A stretch of 64,000 bases of DNA from Liolophura sinensis. Its lineage: Eukaryota; Mollusca; Polyplacophora; Chitonida; Chitonidae. A model generated the notes under the pieces. The model was given only the letters and a program-made list of their open reading frames with translations. It had not been told where the DNA came from and did not search any database. The stretch covers positions 4,400,160-4,464,159 of the forward strand of contig NC_088298.1 in assembly GCF_032854445.1 (NCBI RefSeq). Direction: 5' to 3'. Below, in pieces: positions 61,201 to 64,000 of the stretch (positions within the stretch are counted from its first letter, which is position 1; each line of letters starts with the position of its first letter). The translations under genes were made by a program, and so were the position numbers.

Positions 61201-63599
61201 AGCTGTGTGGATAACTTTGAAGCCAGGATGGCCATAAATACGGTAATGTCGTATCCTTTTTTTTTTTTTTTGTGGCACTTTTTTGATAGTTTATTTGTTA
61301 CTGTATTCTTCCTCATTGAATTTAATATTTTGCCCTCAACTTCCTGTCTCTTTGTCTACTTCACAAATCAGATAAAATAAACCTGTTACTTCACAGTCAT
61401 CAGATCAAAATGGCTTGCTGTTTCAACAATTGCATTAATTATTTTTTCTCAAGGCTTAGAATGTGAAATGCATCAAAGCACAATTTTTATGCCCGTTTGC
61501 TAATCTGGATGCAACTAGATGATTCAAAACACATAAAAGTAGAACGTGTCTAAGACTTAGTAGTTGCCGCTTATGGCAAGCTCAAGTAGATCCACTAAAA
61601 CCAGGATCTGATTTCAAGCCTGTGTAAAATAGGGCCCCGCTGAGCTATTTAACAATCAGTGAATCATCGTACCACCCTTTTTTCTTTTTTTTTTTTTTCT
61701 TTTTTTAGGCGTGTAATGAAATTGGCCAGAACTGGATGGAGTCTGGGGTCAGTGAAAATGCAGTCTCTGGTCATATACAGTTTATCATTCCTGGAGAAAC
61801 GTCTTGTTTTGCTGTAAGTGTGGGATTATAGTATATTCTCATTTGTATCCAAGTGGAACGAAGTAACAAACATTCTTGTCATTGGTAACAAAGTGTAAAA
61901 GTTAGAATGCTGTAATTGGTCATAAAAGACTTTATCATTCCTGGAAAAATTTCTTCTTTTCCTGTAAGTGTGGGAAGATATTTTCTGATTGGTAACAAAG
62001 TGTAGCAAAGTAACAAATCTGTCATGTTCTCATTTGTAGCAAAGTGGAACAATGTAACAAAGACTAAGAGAGTGATGTATCTGGTCATAAACAGAGTAAC
62101 AAAGTAACATTGGGAATGCTGTATCTCATCACACTGCAATTGTTTCTTCCTGGAGAAATGCCTTGTTATTCCTGGCTAAGTATGGAGTGATGTCATGTTC
62201 TCATTTGTAGCAAAGTAGAACAGTGTAACAAAGACTTAAGAGAGTGATGTATCTGGTCATACAGTGTTATGTTTATGTTCACATTTGTAGCAAAACGTAA
62301 CAGTGTACATGTAAATGTGAGAATGCTGTGTCTTGTTCATAATTCATAATTCCTGAAGCATGGAACAATTTCATGTTCTGATTTTGGAACAAAGTAACAG
62401 TTGAGCATGTGGCCTCTGGCCTCCAGCCACGTGCAATTCATTATTCCTGAAAAAACATCTGGTTTTGCTCAAAATATTGGATATTCTCACGTTTGGTATA
62501 AACAATGTGTAACAAAGTATTGAATAATGCTCTCATTGGTAACAAACCTTAACAAAGTGAGGATGAGATATATGGTGATATACAGTTCAAGTCCCGTAAT
62601 GCAGTAATGTAACAGGGGTAAAATGTACGAACATATGAAAGTGTAACAATGTTACAACAGAGGTTAAGATATTACAGTGTGTGAAACATTGTTGTGGAAG
62701 GTATCCTTTGCATTTTAGGTAACTATTTAAACAGTTTTAGGACTATGCTTACACAAAAAAATTCTACCTTCAAATCACAAAGAAAAACATGTCACAATGT
62801 GCTTAACACTATCAAATGTGTAAAAATTAAATGGGAGCAATCATTGTGTCAGGCTGTGGAAGCGAACTCTCTATAACTGACTCTAAGAAAATCAAATGGC
62901 TTCGGCCCAAAAACTTGAACAGGGAAACAGTTGAGCTATGGAACAGGACATTAAAAACTGGAGCTGCTTTACCATTGGTCTAAAATAATATAAATTAGTT
63001 ATTTGCCATTAGTTATTGACTTTTTTTTTCATATACAGTGTGCCCCTCCTTTGGTTGTGGCAACAAAAACTGATGAGAAGACATTAAAGCGAGAAGGCGT
63101 GTGCGCGGCGAGTCTCCCTACAACAATGGCCGTTGTGGCAGGATTTCTTGTGCAGAATACCCTAAAGTAGGTCAAGGTTGCTCTGCATGTGGGTTTTGTT
63201 TTGTTCAGAAATTTGAGTGGAAGCTAAGTTCAAACAAAGCATTTTTTGCCGAACATATCAAACACAATTTTCTGTGAGATGCCAAACATGGTTCATCAAA
63301 TGGTTACAGCTCAGCAGAATGGTTTTTCTGCAGCATGTCTTTACCAGCAACTTAATTTTTACAACAGAATGCTGCCATTTTTCACATTTTTTTGGTCACA
63401 GCACATTTATCAAAATTTAAAAAAAACAAAGCTTATCAGTGCTGTTGTTTGTGTGACTTTCAGATATCTGCTTCAGTTTGGAGACGTATCGTTCTATTTA
63501 GGTTACAATGCGCTACAAGATTTCTTCCCCAAAATGGCCATGAAACCAAACCTCAGTGTGATGACCGATACTGTCAAAAAACAGCAGACCGAATTTCAG
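52124..63599 (+). CDS. UBA5: UBA5, ubiquitin-like modifier (UFM1) activating enzyme E1, first 313 codons, 9 exons, C-terminus outside window
   Basis: The exons are 52124-52275, 52889-52934, 53203-53292, 54244-54353, 55399-55485, 61158-61242, 61709-61813, 63039-63166 and 63464-63599, all GT-AG and phase-consistent. UBA5 adenylates UFM1 with ATP, carries it as a thioester and passes it to UFC1. Visible marks are a charged coiled N-terminus, [20 protein letters not shown], the nucleotide-binding [44 protein letters not shown], the first zinc pair CFAC, and the catalytic Cys in [11 protein letters not shown]. Identity to vertebrate UBA5 is very high. An in-frame TAA lies 9 nt before the ATG. About 90 C-terminal residues (UFM1- and UFC1-binding tail) are missing at the right edge. 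Exon 9 has two cancelling one-base anomalies that remove the second zinc pair. Confidence 0.97.
52276..53202. other. UBA5 introns 1-2
   Basis: Intron 1 is 613 bp and intron 2 is 268 bp; no repeats or other genes were recognised. Confidence 0.6.
52889..52934 (+). CDS. UBA5: UBA5 exon 2
   Basis: 46 nt, phase 2 to 0, acceptor ATTTAG|CCGGCT and donor TACGAG|GTAGGA. It encodes [16 protein letters not shown], nearly identical to the vertebrate segment that contacts the partner subunit and ATP. Confidence 0.96.
53203..53292 (+). CDS. UBA5: UBA5 exon 3 (ATP-binding glycine loop)
   Basis: 90 nt, phase 0 to 0, acceptor TTGCAG|AGGATC and donor GGAAAG|GTAATG. It encodes [20 protein letters not shown] and then [17 protein letters not shown] is the Rossmann-type nucleotide-binding loop of E1 enzymes. 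Confidence 0.97.
53954..54168. repeat. MITE family 1, complete-looking copy
   Basis: About 215 bp with imperfect terminal inverted repeats: ACCGTACTTCACCTAAAGTT at the left and AAAGTTTAGGTGAAATTTAG at the right. There is no ORF. UBA5 intron 3, just before exon 4. Confidence 0.7.
54244..54353 (+). CDS. UBA5: UBA5 exon 4
   Basis: 110 nt, phase 0 to 2, acceptor CGCCAG|CTTCTC and donor CTAAG|GTAAGG. It encodes [20 protein letters not shown] and then [16 protein letters not shown]. The [10 protein letters not shown] motif holds ATP- and Mg-binding residues of the adenylation domain. Confidence 0.97.
54508..54738 (-). mobile_element. SINE-A in UBA5 intron 4, near full length
   Basis: TTCATTTATTTGATTGGTAT, CAGCCAGCATTATAATGGGA, GCCAGCATGAGCTGGACTTG and TCTGGCGCACTAACCGTGGA. 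It is antisense to UBA5. Confidence 0.88.
55180..55378 (+). mobile_element. SINE-B copy
   Basis: Sense orientation: GAAGACCACTTGTCTTCCAC, CACATGTGGGAAAGTTTGTC, CTGCCAAAGGTCAGTGCTTC, then GTAAAACAATAAATAAATAA tail. UBA5 intron 4. Confidence 0.78.
55399..55485 (+). CDS. UBA5: UBA5 exon 5
   Basis: 87 nt, phase 2 to 2, acceptor TGACAG|AGAAAT and donor TTGAA|GTAAGT. It encodes [20 protein letters not shown] and then NFSHFMERL. The 5.7-kb intron that follows holds the 28-bp megarepeat. Confidence 0.96.
55713..55832. repeat. 24-bp tandem repeat, about 5 copies
   Basis: ACTGCATGATATATACTGTA followed by ATAT, with variation at the left. It directly precedes a MITE family 2 copy. Confidence 0.85.
55831..56046. 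repeat. MITE family 2 copy next to the 28-bp megarepeat
   Basis: Starts GTAATTCTTCAACCTTTTAG and ends GCTAAAACATTGAGAAATTA. The interior has AAAGCCCTAAAATTGACCAA and TTTTGTCTCCAAAATT. The 28-bp array starts 20 bp after it. Confidence 0.72.
56067..61080. repeat. 28-bp tandem megarepeat, about 179 copies
   Basis: The unit is CATGTATGGTTTATGTCCAT followed by GTGGCTTA. Changes are concentrated at GTCCAT/GTCCGT/GTCCAC, GTGG/GTCG/GTTG and CATG/CACG/CGTG. Multi-unit blocks are repeated: CATATATGG variants at 59,511 and 59,763 are nine units apart, and GGGTTATGTCC variants at about 58,034 and 58,454 are fifteen units apart. No plus-strand frame has a stop, so three ~1,300-codon open frames arise by periodicity. 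It fills UBA5 intron 5. Confidence 0.98.
61158..61242 (+). CDS. UBA5: UBA5 exon 6
   Basis: 85 nt, phase 2 to 0, acceptor CTTGTAG|GGAAGG and donor AATACG|GTAATG. It encodes [20 protein letters not shown] and then [19 protein letters not shown] is diagnostic for UBA5. The 28-bp array ends only 78 nt before its acceptor. Confidence 0.96.
61709..61813 (+). CDS. UBA5: UBA5 exon 7 (first zinc cysteine pair begins)
   Basis: 105 nt, phase 0 to 0, acceptor TTTTAG|GCGTGT and donor TTTGCT|GTAAGT. It encodes [20 protein letters not shown] and then [15 protein letters not shown]. The Cys of CFA pairs with the first Cys of exon 8 in the zinc site. Degenerate copies of its last ~60 nt, including one intact donor, follow in the intron. 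Confidence 0.97.
61914..62480 (+). repeat. Degenerate tandem copies of the UBA5 exon 7 end and donor
   Basis: Exon 7 ends GGTCATATACAGTTTATCAT, TCCTGGAGAAACGTCTTG and TTTTGCTGTAAGTGTGGG. A copy at about 61,917-61,976 keeps TTTATCATTCCTGGAAAAAT and the donor CCTGTAAGTGTGGG. Weaker copies occur near 62,115-62,190 and 62,410-62,475, separated by CAAAGTGTAACA-type intron sequence. None has an acceptor. Period roughly 150-300 bp. Confidence 0.8.
62481..63038. other. UBA5 intron 7, right part
   Basis: Unique intron after the degenerate exon 7 copies; CAAAGTGTAACA-type words fade out by 62,660. No gene was seen. Confidence 0.5.
63039..63166 (+). CDS. UBA5: UBA5 exon 8 (catalytic cysteine)
   Basis: 128 nt, phase 0 to 2, acceptor ATACAG|TGTGCC and donor CTAAA|GTAGGT. 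It encodes [20 protein letters not shown] and then [22 protein letters not shown]. The Cys in [11 protein letters not shown] is the residue that forms the UFM1 thioester in this family. Confidence 0.97.
63464..63599 (+). CDS. UBA5: UBA5 exon 9 (with two cancelling single-base anomalies)
   Basis: 136 nt, phase 2 to 0, acceptor CTTTCAG|ATATCT and donor TTTCAG|GTGAAA. It encodes [20 protein letters not shown] and then [10 protein letters not shown] before leaving the conserved frame for ~13 codons. It returns to the family reading at KQQTEF. In the +1 frame the middle reads [10 protein letters not shown], the family's second zinc CxxxxC. A missing C near 63,550 and an extra A in the A6 run near 63,576 would explain this. 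Confidence 0.9.
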
Positions 63600-63634
63600 G
63601 TGAAAATGTTAATCTTTGTTGTCAGGTTATGTTG

Positions 63635-64000
63635 ACGTTTGTGATGATGTAGATGATGATGTTGACTATGATGATTAAGTGTTTGTGATGGTGTTGATGA
63701 CAAGGTTGTTGATGATGGTGCTTCTGATGATGTTGATGACAAGGTTGTTGATGATGATGTTGATGACAAGGTTGTTGATGATACTGCCTCTGATGATATT
63801 GATGACAAGGCTGCTGATGGACACTGCTTCTGATGATGTTGATGACAAGGCTGCTGATGACGCTGCTTCTGATGATGTTGATGACAAGGCTGTTGGTGAT
63901 GATGTTGATGACAAGGCTGTTGGTGATGATGTTGATGACAAGGCTGTTGATGATGCTTCTTGTAATGATGTTGATGACAAGGCTGTTGATGATACTGCCT
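63635..64000. repeat. GATGAT/GTTGATGACAAG array running off the right edge
   Basis: Trinucleotide-based minisatellite with a repeated GATGTTGATGACAAGGCTGT block of 24-51 bp. It begins about 35 nt downstream of the UBA5 exon 9 donor. Minus-strand Ser/Thr-rich open frames are by-products. Confidence 0.93.

Noticed and set aside
63675-63980. Ser/Thr-rich minus-strand frame in the GATGAT array
   Set aside because: Low-complexity by-product of the minisatellite in a UBA5 intron.

Overview
This is animal nuclear DNA carrying the facing 5' ends of two conserved genes. The introns are full of short interspersed elements and tandem arrays. Spliceosomal introns, tRNA-derived SINEs with (AAAT)n tails and abundant ACATGTA-type words suggest a marine lophotrochozoan, most likely a mollusc (a brachiopod is not excluded). 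No bacterial or viral genes were recognised. Gene 1 (minus strand, 49,613 down past the left edge): a neurobeachin-like BEACH-family gene of the NBEAL1/NBEAL2 type. I assembled 19 coding exons by hand (799 codons) from the start codon through the armadillo-like N-terminal region and the concanavalin-A-like domain. The PH, BEACH and WD40 parts lie beyond base 1. Gene 2 (plus strand, 52,124 past the right edge): UBA5, the E1 enzyme that activates UFM1. Nine exons (313 codons) cover the whole adenylation domain, the catalytic cysteine and the zinc-site region. The C-terminal UFM1/UFC1-binding tail is outside. The two genes diverge head to head, with about 2.5 kb between their start codons. Introns by region: (CAGA)n at 0.2-0.7 kb; a 32-bp array at 1.1-1.4 kb; a fold-back element at 2.9-3.3 kb; an 88-bp array carrying copies of the end of NBEAL exon 15 at 3.5-4.5 kb; a 31-bp array at 12.5-13.3 kb; a ~170-bp array carrying copies of the end of NBEAL exon 8 at 19.1-20.0 kb; an ~80-copy 31-bp array apparently grown from a MITE end at 21.1-23.6 kb; a Tigger/pogo transposase relic at 29.8-30.7 kb; a ~51-copy 64-bp array at 32.0-35.3 kb; a TTAA-flanked inverted-repeat element holding 19 units of a 116-bp CRE-containing array at 38.1-40.8 kb; a second TTAA element at 44.9-45.5 kb; a ~179-copy 28-bp array in a UBA5 intron at 56.1-61.1 kb; degenerate copies of UBA5 exon 7 at 61.9-62.5 kb; and a GATGAT-type array from 63.6 kb to the end. 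Most notable: (i) at three exons in two genes the tandem unit includes the exon 3' end and its splice donor, and five more arrays start within about 30-95 nt downstream of a donor; (ii) two coding places show paired single-base homopolymer discrepancies that cancel in frame, one of which destroys the second zinc CxxxxC of UBA5. The second pattern looks like sequence or assembly error but needs checking. The very long open frames in the arrays are products of stop-free repeat units and are not annotated as genes.
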